Part shown: in pieces, positions 14,311 through 22,440 of the stretch
How positions within the stretch are numbered: the stretch's first letter is position 1
How the letters are laid out: the number at the start of each line of letters is the position of its first letter
DNA from: a virus
IMG/VR virus record: IMGVR_UViG_3300034106_004564
Coordinates: 1-31,416 of that record
Strand: one strand, 5' to 3'
DNA length: 31,416 nt
Notes under the pieces: model-generated
Database searches by the model: none
Seen by the model: only the letters and a program-made list of their open reading frames with translations
What the model was told of the DNA's origin: nothing
Made by a program: the position numbers and the translations under genes

Positions 14311-14730
14311 TTAGCCAAACCAAGGTGCAGCACCACCTGCAATTGCTCCTGCAGGTCCGCCAGTTAAGAAACCGCCGACACCGCCGATTATAGATTGACC
14401 AATGGTTTCACCAAATCCTTTTTTACCAGGTGTACCTGGAATGTACATTGGTGCTTGTTGTTGCGGGTAAACAACATTTAATTCCGGAGACAAGTTAAAC
14501 GCACCTCCAGACATAGAGTTTCCAAAAGAAGGTCCGTTTTCCCAATTCCTGTATTTGTTATTATTGTCAGCGGAACGACTTTTTAAAAACCCAGAAGCTA
14601 GATCAAAAGCTTGTTTCCATTTGTTGCCGCTGTCCCCAGAAGAGTATTTATAGTTTGACGAACCAAAGTCTCCTGTGAATCCTCCTTTGGGCTTGTAGAT
14701 ATAATCGTCAGTAAAGAAACTGCTAGCCAT
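14311..14730 (-). CDS. Small virion protein with Gly-zipper C terminus
   Basis: A 139-residue protein. The first 95 residues are Ser/Asn/Tyr/Gly-rich and probably disordered (TGDFGSSNYKYSSGDSGNKW). The end is a glycine-zipper-like hydrophobic segment (IIGGVGGFLTGGPAGAIAGG), closing with APWFG. Such segments insert into or oligomerise within membranes. No family recognised. The ATG at 14730 follows the end of the upstream gene by one base, so translation is probably coupled. Confidence 0.65.
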   Translation of the reverse strand: MASSFFTDDYIYKPKGGFTGDFGSSNYKYSSGDSGNKWKQAFDLASGFLKSRSADNNNKYRNWENGPSFGNSMSGGAFNLSPELNVVYPQQQAPMYIPGTPGKKGFGETIGQSIIGGVGGFLTGGPAGAIAGGAAPWFG

Positions 14731-14731
14731 C

Positions 14732-16459
14732 TTATTTTACGTAAGGAGTTAATTGTTGCCAGTTTTGTGCGTTGGGTTGGCCCAGGGCTTGGGCAGCTTC
14801 TTGGAAAGATCCGTGTTTATGCTTTAAGTATTCTATTGGATCTTCTTTTTTAACACGACGCTCTGCTGCTTTTTGAAAAAGTTTTTTGGCAGCATAAGCG
14901 GTGCCAATAGCAGCAACGGTTCCAGCTACTGCAAGTCCTGCAATTGTTGCAGTGCTTGGAGCTGTGATACTAGTTGGACGATAAGTAGAACGGAGTTCAC
15001 CTTGTAGTTCAGAAGCCGCTGTGCTTAACTCACCTGTTTTTCTTTTCGCGCGGCTTAAACGTTCTTGAAGAACCATATGCTCTTCTGGGATGTTAAGAAG
15101 ATTGAGTTTTTCTTTTGCCCCAGAGATTAAGCTTTCTTTCCGTTGTTTTAAACCTGCAATTTTACTTTCTAAATAGTTGATGTTTTCTGCGCTGTCGCTA
15201 AAAGAAATTGAGGGTTCTAATTTATGTACCACTTGCCGTTTGTATGATTCAGCTGCGTGACGTTCTGTTTTAGTACGCTTAACTCCCATGCCGCCCTGTT
15301 CTGCTGGCGCTGCCATCATGGCTTCTACACCAGGGTCGTCCATTGTTTTGGGGATTTCTCCTTTTGCACGACCTAATGCATACTCGTATTTTGGAAGAAC
15401 GTTATCAATCTTTCTAAGCTGTGTTCTTGTTTGCAAAGCTTGTTTGTGAACAAGCAGCGATGCTTGATCATTTGGATCTGGACCGTACTGCTCAAGGGTG
15501 CGTACACCTTTTGATTTCATTTCACCTTCAACACGTTTGACAATTTGTTTTGTTTGTAGAAGGCGTTTTTCTACGGGCTCCAGCTTGGTTTCTAACGCTG
15601 CACGTTCTGCTACAGTTTCTGGGCTGTAGTCAACGCCTTTCATGATCCTGGCTTCTTTTACATCCTGAGGAAGTGCTTTGTAAGCGGCAGCAGCAGTGCC
15701 TAGTCCAGCAACTGTACCAAGCAAGCCACTGGCTGTAACAGGAAAGCCTTTAACACGGATCTCAGGATCATTAAGACCTTTGGCTGTGCCGCGAAGCAAC
15801 CCGCCAATAGTTGTAAAAGATTGTCCTTCAGGATCGATTGAAACAAGCTGGCCAGGTTTTGGCTTTGCTTGTTGGTAGCGACGGTATTGAGAATAAGTAG
15901 ATGGAGCTACATCAGGTCTTTCTTCTTTGAAATCTTGGTAAGACAGGAGCTGGCTGCGCTGACCTAATCCGTAACGAAGTCCAATTTCCAGGGGGATGGA
16001 CTGAGGTGTTTTTCCTGTTGGATCTTCTTCTTTTGATTTTGGTGCAACAGCTTTGTAGCCAGCTGGACGTAGACCTTGAGATAGAGGTCCGCGCACTCCG
16101 CTTAACGACATTAAAGCAATGGGCGCTGCAGCCGTTAAGACGGCTCCAGTAACTGGATCAACACCAGCTTTTTGGGAGATAGTTTTACCAAGTTCCCCTG
16201 CCATTCGCGGAACATTGGTATATTTCCAAACAGAACCTAGTGTTTTATTTGTCAGTACATCTGCTACGGCTGTAGCTGCTGCTTTTGCAGGTTCTTTGAC
16301 TGCCGATTGAACTGTATTAACAATGTTACCTAGATTGCTTCCGTATCCGTATTTACTTGTATACAAACCCCCGCGCAACTCTTGTGCAGCATCAGAAAGA
16401 AATTTTCCTGCTGCAGTTAAGCTATTTGTAAGATAGTTGGGGTTTGAGTTTAAGTTCAT
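14732..16459 (-). CDS. Large helical virion-module protein with C-terminal membrane segment
   Basis: A 575-residue protein. Two hydrophobic stretches occur in the N-terminal half (GAVLTAAAPIALMSL near 105-119 and a Gly/Ala-rich one near 240-255, ASGLLGTVAGLGTAAAAY). A coiled-coil-rich middle (residues 285-460) has LEPVEKRLLQTKQIVKRVEG and ESKIAGLKQRKESLISGAKE. A clear membrane span lies near 515-535 (ATIAGLAVAGTVAAIGTAYA). No enzymatic motif. The mix of coiled coil and membrane spans suggests an internal virion or DNA-ejection protein, inferred. It shares a base with the upstream gene's stop. Confidence 0.65.
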   Translation of the reverse strand: MNLNSNPNYLTNSLTAAGKFLSDAAQELRGGLYTSKYGYGSNLGNIVNTVQSAVKEPAKAAATAVADVLTNKTLGSVWKYTNVPRMAGELGKTISQKAGVDPVTGAVLTAAAPIALMSLSGVRGPLSQGLRPAGYKAVAPKSKEEDPTGKTPQSIPLEIGLRYGLGQRSQLLSYQDFKEERPDVAPSTYSQYRRYQQAKPKPGQLVSIDPEGQSFTTIGGLLRGTAKGLNDPEIRVKGFPVTASGLLGTVAGLGTAAAAYKALPQDVKEARIMKGVDYSPETVAERAALETKLEPVEKRLLQTKQIVKRVEGEMKSKGVRTLEQYGPDPNDQASLLVHKQALQTRTQLRKIDNVLPKYEYALGRAKGEIPKTMDDPGVEAMMAAPAEQGGMGVKRTKTERHAAESYKRQVVHKLEPSISFSDSAENINYLESKIAGLKQRKESLISGAKEKLNLLNIPEEHMVLQERLSRAKRKTGELSTAASELQGELRSTYRPTSITAPSTATIAGLAVAGTVAAIGTAYAAKKLFQKAAERRVKKEDPIEYLKHKHGSFQEAAQALGQPNAQNWQQLTPYVK

Positions 16460-16989
16460 TACCTCAAGATGTTGCGAACCATTTCATTTGCAGTAGTGGA
16501 CGCATCTTTTGAGCTGTGGTGATACATGAAAGTTGGCGGACTATAGTTACGCGCGTATGCTAATTGAATTTGGTTGTTAACTCTTTGCTGTTCTTCAGCA
16601 GCATGCATTTGCTGCATTGCATACAACTGATGAAAGTCAGCATGGTTTTCTTGGGTAATTTCAGGTTCAATTTGATTTGCAAATTGAGCTGCTGCTGCGC
16701 TACCTAAAATACCACCGGTTGTTGCAGCAGCAAACGCAGGCGTACCAATAGATTGCAATGCTCCAGAAACAGGAACATTTACAGCTGAGTGAACGCCAGC
16801 GTGAATTAGAGATTGAGGAATTGATTGGGCAGGACGTTGACCAACCATCCGAGGAACGATTTGTTGTGCAGCAGCACCTAACGCAGCTTCAGTCCCGATT
16901 GCTTTTCCAATCTGTTTAAGACTGGCGGGATCAGTAAAATATTGCTTTAGGGCACTGCCAGCTGTGCGGATTGATTGCGGAATGTTCAT
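16459..16989 (-). CDS. Small Ala-rich virion-module protein
   Basis: A 176-residue protein with an Ala/Gly hydrophobic stretch at about 90-112 (IGTPAFAAATTGGILGSAAA) between amphipathic helices. Residues 115-150 are Gln/His-rich helix (HQLYAMQQMHAAEEQQRVNN). No family recognised. Its start overlaps the preceding gene by four bases (ATGA type) and its stop touches the next gene. It resembles its neighbours in composition and may be part of the same complex. Confidence 0.6.
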   Translation of the reverse strand: MNIPQSIRTAGSALKQYFTDPASLKQIGKAIGTEAALGAAAQQIVPRMVGQRPAQSIPQSLIHAGVHSAVNVPVSGALQSIGTPAFAAATTGGILGSAAAAQFANQIEPEITQENHADFHQLYAMQQMHAAEEQQRVNNQIQLAYARNYSPPTFMYHHSSKDASTTANEMVRNILR

Positions 16990-17435
16990 CCGATTTGCGT
17001 TCCTGATTCTCCGGGGAATTTACTTGCAGTTTGCGGACTTCTTTCGGAAGATCCTGCAGTAGCGTCTTGTGAGGAGATATACCTAAGTTTATCTGGACCT
17101 ACCCTATCTTCTTCTGAAATTAAACCTCTTTCAACACCTTGGAGATAGCGATTTAAAAAACCTTGTGCAAGAGTGTTGTCTGCTGGATCTTTAAAGTTGG
17201 GTTGATTTGTTCTTGATGCGTTATCAATCTTTACTTGAGATTGATCTGCAATGTCTTGAAAAAATCCGTTACCATAAAAACCTTTGTAGTCAGGGTTTTT
17301 ATCTAGCTTACTTGCAAATGCGTTTTTAAATTGAACAGAAGCGTTTGGCCCCAGGGTTCCAGCATCTGGGTGGAAGCCAGCTCTCCAAGCTTGGTCAGGA
17401 GGAGACGTGTAATCTTTTGAGAACGGTTGTCTCAC
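16986..17435 (-). CDS. Unknown soluble virion-module protein
   Basis: A 149-residue polar protein without hydrophobic segments (FSKDYTSPPDQAWRAGFHPD; NPDYKGFYGNGFFQDIADQS). Aromatic and Gly-rich N-terminal half, acidic helical centre (FLNRYLQGVERGLISEEDRV) and a Ser-rich end. No family recognised. Both ends overlap neighbours by four bases, so it is translated as part of the operon. Presence in this run suggests a virion or assembly component. Confidence 0.6.
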   Translation of the reverse strand: MRQPFSKDYTSPPDQAWRAGFHPDAGTLGPNASVQFKNAFASKLDKNPDYKGFYGNGFFQDIADQSQVKIDNASRTNQPNFKDPADNTLAQGFLNRYLQGVERGLISEEDRVGPDKLRYISSQDATAGSSERSPQTASKFPGESGTQIG

Positions 17436-17632
17436 TGTTCTTTTTTCTTGCGGAGTTTGCTTAAAGTTTTAGCAAGATTTGCTTGACGAACAGTTTTTTC
17501 GTCGTGTTTTTCTGGGTTAGCAGACACCTCGGCTGCGTATTCTTTAACGCTTTTGCCAGCTGCTTCTGCTTTTTTGGTAAAAGCGCCAGGGTGTTTAATG
17601 GCGCCCTGAATCCATTTCTTATCTTCAGCCAT
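17432..17632 (-). CDS. Small basic phage protein (KWIQGAIKHPGAF type)
   Basis: A 66-residue, Lys-rich helical protein. The sequence KWIQGAIKHPGAFTKKAEAA, then a KSVKEYAAEV helix and RQANLAKTLSKLRKK, matches a short widespread phage protein pattern (W-I-x-x-A-I-K-x-P-G-A-L/F ... R-A-x-L-A-x-T-L) that I recall from many tailed phages near structural genes; its function is not known to me. The strongly basic ends suggest contact with DNA. Four-base overlap with the next gene. Confidence 0.75.
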   Translation of the reverse strand: MAEDKKWIQGAIKHPGAFTKKAEAAGKSVKEYAAEVSANPEKHDEKTVRQANLAKTLSKLRKKKEQ

Positions 17633-17641
17633 GGTTGGTAA

Positions 17642-18037
17642 TCAGAAAGGAAGAGAGTTTACTCTTTTAGCAATGCTGGCGGCAATTTGCATTTCAGGTA
17701 CAAACGTAGAAGACCGTTCAAAACGCCTTACTTTGTCTGCAGCTTTTTGCGGAAGCCAAGCTTTGGCCATTTCAAAGGCTAAAGTTTTTACTTCGCTAGG
17801 AGTCAGTTTACCATCGGCAACAGTCTGGACGGCAAGTTCAAAAGCTGTATCAACTTGAGATCCTCTCCAGCCGTGAAGGTTTTGGTCGAGGATTGGGTCA
17901 ATGATGTTGTAAGCTTTTTGGACTAGCGGGCCGTAACGAAGCAGTAACCTTGCTCCTCTGGTTTTATTGATTTGCATAGTCAAACCAGTAGCTGCAGCAC
18001 CGATAGCAGCCGCAATGATGGGTTCCAGTAATTCCAT
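17642..18037 (-). CDS. Membrane-anchored small protein, possible holin-like
   Basis: A 131-residue protein with one N-terminal membrane span (LEPIIAAAIGAAATGLTM, residues 3-20) and a basic cytoplasmic or lumenal region containing VQTVADGKLTPSEVKTLAFE. One N-terminal span followed by an amphipathic helical domain resembles holins of the LL-H type. It also resembles other membrane-tethered virion proteins, and the neighbours here are virion genes. I give holin only as a possibility. ATG at 18037 without strong Shine-Dalgarno. Confidence 0.6.
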   Translation of the reverse strand: MELLEPIIAAAIGAAATGLTMQINKTRGARLLLRYGPLVQKAYNIIDPILDQNLHGWRGSQVDTAFELAVQTVADGKLTPSEVKTLAFEMAKAWLPQKAADKVRRFERSSTFVPEMQIAASIAKRVNSLPF

Positions 18038-18076
18038 GACAACCTCTATTTGTTTTTAATTTAGCAGAAGGTGCTA

Positions 18077-21000
18077 TCAGAAAAGCGACGGTTGGTAGGC
18101 TGCTGCTTTGGAAAGAGCTTTCTGCATTGCCGTCCGTAAATTTTTGCCGGGGCGGGTGCCCATGTATTGCTCAGTAGCAACAGCTTCTTCCAGTGCTGGA
18201 GTAGAGCGAATTTGCGGTGCTACGCCTGCGCCAGGGATTGTTAGTTGTTGGGGCCGCCAATCGTCACGCTGAGTAAAAATTGTAGACGGTGCTTCAAGTT
18301 CAATTGTTTGAGACGCTCCTCTAGTACCTGGCCCAACTTGAGTGTAGCGAGGACCTCTTTCTTCAGGTAATTGTTTAAGTGCTTCTGCAGATGCAATTAA
18401 AGATGCAATTTTTGTTTGACGTTCAGAAGGAGTTAGGTTGGCAGGTTTGTTTGCATATTTAGTTGCGGTTGGGCGTTCTAAAGCTTTTTCAGAATAAATT
18501 AAACCTTCGGGGGTAACTCTTTCTGGGAACTGTTGAGCAAGCATAGTGCGTTCAGACGGGTCAAAAGAACGTGGGTCAATTACATCAGAGCTAACGCCTT
18601 TAAAAGTACGACCTTCTTTTCCCATGATGCGTTGTGGTTCAACTGCAGTACCGCGTACAGGTGTAACAGATCCTGCAGCTAACATCTTTTCTGTAACCGT
18701 ATTAGGGTGCATTAATTCCCCTGTATCAACATGACGGTAAAGGAAAGGAGTTGCTTCTAATTCACTGCCGCTAGAAAAAGAAAGTCCGGATCCACCTGGG
18801 TCGCTTTCCAGTGCTTCACGGCGTCGTCCAACGCCACCAACTTCTTGGCGGCCAGCGCCACCAGCTGCACGCATGCGATACAACTCAGGGGTTGCAACTG
18901 CTTTTTCAGCCGGAACAGCAGACATGCCTACAACATCGCCAGTTGTTTGGCTGACAATAGGAACCATTTTTGTTCCTTGTTGAATTTCCTCTGGGATGGA
19001 GAAAAGAACAGGCATATCTTTTGCTCGGTTTAAACGAGTTGTTGCTTCAGTCCAATCACTGTGCGCATCCATTAAAACTTGTCGTTGCGCTTGAGGAAGT
19101 TGATTGAACATGTTGTTTGTAATTTTGTCAGTCGGTTCTTTTCCAAACTGCTTTAAAATCCCTGCTTTTACATTGTTTAGTGTAGTTTGTTTGCCAATTG
19201 CAATATTTTCAAGAGCTTGAACTTGCGTCGGGTTTGTTGTCATAAACTCATTTGCGTTAGGTTCGCCAGCGCCAACAACACCGAATGGTTTAAAGAAACT
19301 TTTTGTTGGAACAGTTTCGCCGCCAGGGAGTGTGACATTTAAAGGAAGCGCACGTTGTCCAGCCGCTTCTAACAGCTTAGGATCTTCTGTGATGTCGTAC
19401 AGACCTGTAACTTGTTTTAAGAAAGTAAGTGCACGCGGGTCTGTTTCGGCTTCAAGTCCAGCTGCTTTGCGTTGTTGAGGTGTGCCTTCAATTTGCATTT
19501 TGAGTGCAGCAAGTTGTGGCGCTGCTTCTGCTAAACGTTCTTGCCTTGCAATTTCACGTTGTTGTTTTGCTTGCTCGACCCAACCAGCTTTTCCTCCCAA
19601 GTAACCTTGAACTTTGCCGAGAACGCTTTGTTCGCCAGCGGTAACAACACGTGGATCAATTGTGCTCGATTGACGCCAAATTTCACTTGCAGGAGCATAT
19701 TCTTCTCCGCTTAACAGAGAAGAGTAACGACCTTCGGGATAAACTCCTTGTGCTTCACGTGTTGCAATAGCAGCTTCAATATCTCGTGCGCCAGCTAGAC
19801 GTGTAACTTTGGGTGTCAAGAATGCGCCCGTAATGTCACGTTGTTCTGCGGGACCTATTTCACCTGGATAAAATTGTTGTTCAACTGTAGCTGTTTCCCG
19901 ACTTGGACCTTCACCTTGGATACGGACTAAACTGCGTCCGCCTAATTTAGGTGCAGGTACTTCCCCGTGGTGAACAATTCGACCGGAGCCAGAATAGCCG
20001 ATGTTTCTTGCGGGAATGTCTAATTGTTCTTTGACTGTTGGGTTTAAATCTGATGTTTGTTGAGAAGGAGAATAAGTAGGAACAGCAGGGGTGTACTCAC
20101 CAGTCCAAGGATCTGGAGTTGTATGCAGTAAAGAATATTGTTCTGTACTGGGACCAAGTTTTGGTGCTGGGGGTGCTTGATAGACTCCTGCTTGTTCTGG
20201 CGTTACACCTGCTTCTTTAGAACGCAGAGCCATAAGTGTTGCGCCTACACCAGGGATTTCCATCTGGTACGGTTCACTGCTGCGGATAGATTCAGCTGCA
20301 CGTTGAAGTTGCGCAGTAGCTGCTTGACGCCGTGCCTCTTGTACGGTTTCAGTTGCTGGCATTGCATTTTCATACTCAGCCAGTGCAGCACTGCGGAACC
20401 CTGTTTCCCTTGGAGTAAACGTTTGGGATGTAGAAATAATTTCACTTTCCGTTACAGGTTTAACGCCAGTGGAAGCAGTTGTTGTTGGGACAGTTGCTTT
20501 TTCTGGTGTACCGACGTTTGCTCCTTTTGCTGCTTGCAATTCTTGCATAGCATTGGGAATTTGTTCTTGTTGATACCGTTGACTAGTTGTAGGTGGTGTT
20601 ACGTCACCTGTGTTATGAATGGTTTCATTATCAACGGAACGCGAAACCCCTAGTCCCCCTAAGAAGTCCGAAATACGGTTTCCAATATTAGAAGCTTGAT
20701 GCTGTGCAGTATCAATAGCGCCACGAACAGCTTGCCGTGCTTCAGGACGAGTAGCAAGGATTGCACCACCAGCAACTACACCAGTTGCAAGTGCGGCTCG
20801 GCCCAGGTTACGAACTAAGTTGTTGCTGCGGGCATTATCTTCCCGCATATCACGTTGTTGGTTGTCATAATGCTCCCCGGTCATTGTATTGTCCAAGGTG
20901 CCAGCAACTTTAGGAACGTTGTTGTCTGGAGTTACTGGAGAATGTAGAACAGAGTTATTATCTGCAAACTGCGCAGAAACAGGTTGATCGAATACAATTC

Positions 21001-21163
21001 GGCCACCGACGCGTGAACCAGGAGCATTTGCACCGGTCTTGCCCAGGTTTTTAACAAAATCGTAGGCATGCGGCGCCGCAGCCATCTTTTCTTCTGGCGT
21101 TTGCGGATATTTATTGCCTGTAGCGGATGCCCAGAGAGCAAAATCCCTTGGAGAGACGGGCAT
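18077..21163 (-). CDS. Giant virion-module protein (1028 residues), first gene of the leftward operon
   Basis: The largest protein in the window. Residues 1-115 are polar. Residues about 113-140 hold a membrane-like helix (NLGRAALATGVVAGGAILAT). The rest is long, polar, low in Cys, with Glu/Gln/Arg-rich segments (KQQREIARQERLAEAAPQL) and many Pro-containing linkers. No catalytic motif recognised. Size, composition and company with Gly/Ala-rich membrane proteins suggest a large internal virion or ejection protein, comparable in size to the large inner-core proteins of short-tailed phages; no homology is claimed. It is first in the operon, downstream of a TATATATAAAG promoter-like site, with no Shine-Dalgarno. 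Confidence 0.7.
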   Translation of the reverse strand: MPVSPRDFALWASATGNKYPQTPEEKMAAAPHAYDFVKNLGKTGANAPGSRVGGRIVFDQPVSAQFADNNSVLHSPVTPDNNVPKVAGTLDNTMTGEHYDNQQRDMREDNARSNNLVRNLGRAALATGVVAGGAILATRPEARQAVRGAIDTAQHQASNIGNRISDFLGGLGVSRSVDNETIHNTGDVTPPTTSQRYQQEQIPNAMQELQAAKGANVGTPEKATVPTTTASTGVKPVTESEIISTSQTFTPRETGFRSAALAEYENAMPATETVQEARRQAATAQLQRAAESIRSSEPYQMEIPGVGATLMALRSKEAGVTPEQAGVYQAPPAPKLGPSTEQYSLLHTTPDPWTGEYTPAVPTYSPSQQTSDLNPTVKEQLDIPARNIGYSGSGRIVHHGEVPAPKLGGRSLVRIQGEGPSRETATVEQQFYPGEIGPAEQRDITGAFLTPKVTRLAGARDIEAAIATREAQGVYPEGRYSSLLSGEEYAPASEIWRQSSTIDPRVVTAGEQSVLGKVQGYLGGKAGWVEQAKQQREIARQERLAEAAPQLAALKMQIEGTPQQRKAAGLEAETDPRALTFLKQVTGLYDITEDPKLLEAAGQRALPLNVTLPGGETVPTKSFFKPFGVVGAGEPNANEFMTTNPTQVQALENIAIGKQTTLNNVKAGILKQFGKEPTDKITNNMFNQLPQAQRQVLMDAHSDWTEATTRLNRAKDMPVLFSIPEEIQQGTKMVPIVSQTTGDVVGMSAVPAEKAVATPELYRMRAAGGAGRQEVGGVGRRREALESDPGGSGLSFSSGSELEATPFLYRHVDTGELMHPNTVTEKMLAAGSVTPVRGTAVEPQRIMGKEGRTFKGVSSDVIDPRSFDPSERTMLAQQFPERVTPEGLIYSEKALERPTATKYANKPANLTPSERQTKIASLIASAEALKQLPEERGPRYTQVGPGTRGASQTIELEAPSTIFTQRDDWRPQQLTIPGAGVAPQIRSTPALEEAVATEQYMGTRPGKNLRTAMQKALSKAAAYQPSLF

Positions 21164-21174
21164 TTGACCAAAAT

Positions 21175-21189
21175 ACTTTATATATAACC
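21175..21189 (-). promoter_or_regulatory. Candidate promoter of the leftward virion operon
   Basis: Minus strand GGTTATATATAAAGT lies about 12-26 bases upstream of the first leftward ATG (21163). It resembles the GGTTTATATATAGA sequence near 31201 at the other end of the early block. No consensus -35 sits at the right distance, so it may be an extended -10 or a phage-specific element. Confidence 0.35.
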
Positions 21190-21391
21190 GATTTTAAGCG
21201 TTCTGAACACGTTAAAACGCAGTTAGAACCCTACTGCCGCCTAAAAACAGCCAAAATTGGGTAAAAATTGCGGCAGCCATCAGACAACAACAGCTGCTGG
21301 GAGGCGGCTGAAGGAAAAAAAGAAAGGTATGAGACTACGTTGAGGTTGGGTCGGAGGTAACAGCCGCAGAGGTAGTTCAAGCGGTGGCGTT
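21190..21391. other. Divergent intergenic region with inverted repeats
   Basis: No gene seen. It holds CTGCCGC (21234-21240) and its complement GCGGCAG (21270-21276), 7-bp arms around an A-rich 29-base loop, and a partly symmetrical GTTCTGAAC-to-GTTAGAAC stretch near 21210-21230. It separates the leftward virion operon from the rightward small-gene block, so regulatory sites for both are expected here. Confidence 0.5.
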
Positions 21392-21700
21392 GTGTTGGAT
21401 TTTAATCCAATGACCTCCATCAAACCCGCTCCCTGGCCCCGTGACTACGCACGCTTTGAAGCCCTGCCTTGCATCCACTCCATCCTCAAGGGCGCCCGTG
21501 ATGGCGTCGAAGGGGTCGGCATCTTGACCCGCTACGACTGGCTTCCCGAAGGCGTAGACAGCGGGCGATCTTCCACAGGTTGCCAATCGCCTTGGGTCGG
21601 CACCGACACTTGGGGCGACACCTGGATCGAAGCCCGCGCCAACTGGATCAGAGAAGTTGCGCCGCTCCTTCTGCCCGCCCCTCGCTCCGGCTACTTCTGA
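21392..21700 (+). CDS. Unknown small protein of higher G+C than its neighbours
   Basis: A frame of 102 codons from a GTG; an ATG at 21410 (MTSIKPAPWPRDYARF) is an equally possible start. The protein is Trp/Arg/Pro-rich (DTWGDTWIEARANWIREVAP) with no family I recognise. Codons are markedly richer in G and C than the surrounding genes, suggesting recent acquisition or a host origin. A long open frame exists on the opposite strand too, as expected from high G+C, so coding status is only moderately supported. A strong GC hairpin follows the stop. Confidence 0.45.
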   Translation: MLDFNPMTSIKPAPWPRDYARFEALPCIHSILKGARDGVEGVGILTRYDWLPEGVDSGRSSTGCQSPWVGTDTWGDTWIEARANWIREVAPLLLPAPRSGYF

Positions 21701-21708
21701 CACTCACC

Positions 21709-21726
21709 GGGCCGCTTCGGCGGCCA
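21709..21726 (+). terminator. GC-rich UUCG hairpin after the first rightward gene
   Basis: GGCCGC, tetraloop TTCG, GCGGCC form a perfect 6-bp stem ten bases after the stop. A T-run is lacking, so it may be a 3'-end stabiliser rather than a classic terminator. Confidence 0.5.
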
Positions 21727-22110
21727 CTCCCTCCATACCCCCGGTCCGGCAGCTTGACATGCTGTCGCTGATGAGCCTGTCACTCCTATACCATACCTAA
21801 TCCACCCTGAAACACCCTGTCAGCATCCTCACACTACTTTCATGGGTACAAACCCCTGTACTCCCCTTCAAATCCCTTCCAACGCAAGGCTTCTCAGTCT
21901 TGACGCCTGATATTTAGTGGGGGTCGATTTTCAACCGGCAGAGCCTGTGGAAACATTTTGACAGCGTTTCCCAACCTTAATGCATGTATGCCTAATGCAC
22001 TCTTTAGTTAATTGCGGAACGCGCTTACACAATTAACACCGATGATTGCCTCCAGGGCTAACAGCCTTAGATGCAGTCTTCATGACTGTGTACTTTACGG
22101 AGTAACCCCC
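21727..22110 (+). promoter_or_regulatory. Intergenic region with candidate promoter/operator
   Basis: I see no gene over about 380 bases; only ORFs under 25 codons. It includes GGAAAC (about 21950) and GTTTCC (about 21967), an 11-base-spaced inverted repeat that contains TTGACA, a perfect -35 hexamer. No good -10 lies at 16-18 bases (TGCATG at 17), so promoter function is uncertain. The inverted repeat overlapping a -35 would suit an operator. Confidence 0.3.
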
Positions 22111-22347
22111 GTGCACAACTTCTATCCCTCTGAAGACATCTTCTTTGCGACCGAAGCCGCTGCTCAAGCAGCAGCTGAGAACACCGTACAAGAGCTGTAC
22201 CGACGAGCAGGAGAACAGCGCAGCGTAGCTGTAGGCATTGCAAGTGTAGTAGTTACCGGCACAGCCGTAGCTGCTATTGCAGCCTGGAAATCACCTATGG
22301 GCCGCAAAGTCCGTAACAAGATCGCAAACGCGATCAAAGCTGAGTAA
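22111..22347 (+). CDS. Small single-span membrane protein
   Basis: A 78-residue protein. I chose GTG at 22111 because GGAG lies eight bases upstream and the product starts sensibly (VHNFYPSEDIFF); the frame is open further upstream without a ribosome site. An Ala/Glu-rich amphipathic helix precedes one membrane span (VAVGIASVVVTGTAVAAIAA) and a basic tail (GRKVRNKIANAIKAE). No family recognised. The last codons GCT GAG and stop lie within a folded RNA element. Confidence 0.65.
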   Translation: MHNFYPSEDIFFATEAAAQAAAENTVQELYRRAGEQRSVAVGIASVVVTGTAVAAIAAWKSPMGRKVRNKIANAIKAE

Positions 22348-22391
22348 CCGCAAGGTTGGCGTAAGCCGGGGGATCAAATCCCCCACTCAGC
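22339..22391 (+). ncRNA. Miniature cloverleaf-like RNA structure at a gene end
   Basis: Fifty-three bases fold on paper with none unpaired outside loops. GCTGAGT (22339-22345) pairs with ACTCAGC (22385-22391) as a 7-bp acceptor-like stem. AACC-GCAA-GGTT and GGC-GTAA-GCC are two hairpins with GNRA tetraloops. GGGGG-ATCAAAT-CCCCC is a 5-bp stem with 7-nt loop, exactly T-arm geometry and close to the TTCAAAT loop consensus. An unpaired A follows at 22392, but no CCA. D- and anticodon-arm positions are far too small for a tRNA. It overlaps the stop codon of the preceding gene. Confidence 0.65.
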
Positions 22392-22440
22392 ATTGCCTGC
22401 AATTCAGCAGGCACTTTCGCACACACCACCAAGCGTCGCC

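Noticed and set aside
21368-21381. AGAGGTAGTTCAAG repeated at 25926-25939
   Set aside because: A single 14-base match in 31 kb is within chance expectation and the contexts differ.
21368-21408. Apparent tRNA fragment (GTAGTTCAAGCGG and a TTTTAA loop like the Lys anticodon arm)
   Set aside because: D-stem does not pair, the anticodon loop has six bases and no T-arm or acceptor 3' half follows.
21841-21909. 22-codon frame in the 21727-22110 gap
   Set aside because: No ribosome site and no composition distinct from intergenic DNA.
22339-22392. Calling the 22339 structure a true tRNA
   Set aside because: No CCA, no anticodon arm of normal size and no D-arm; kept as tRNA-like RNA.
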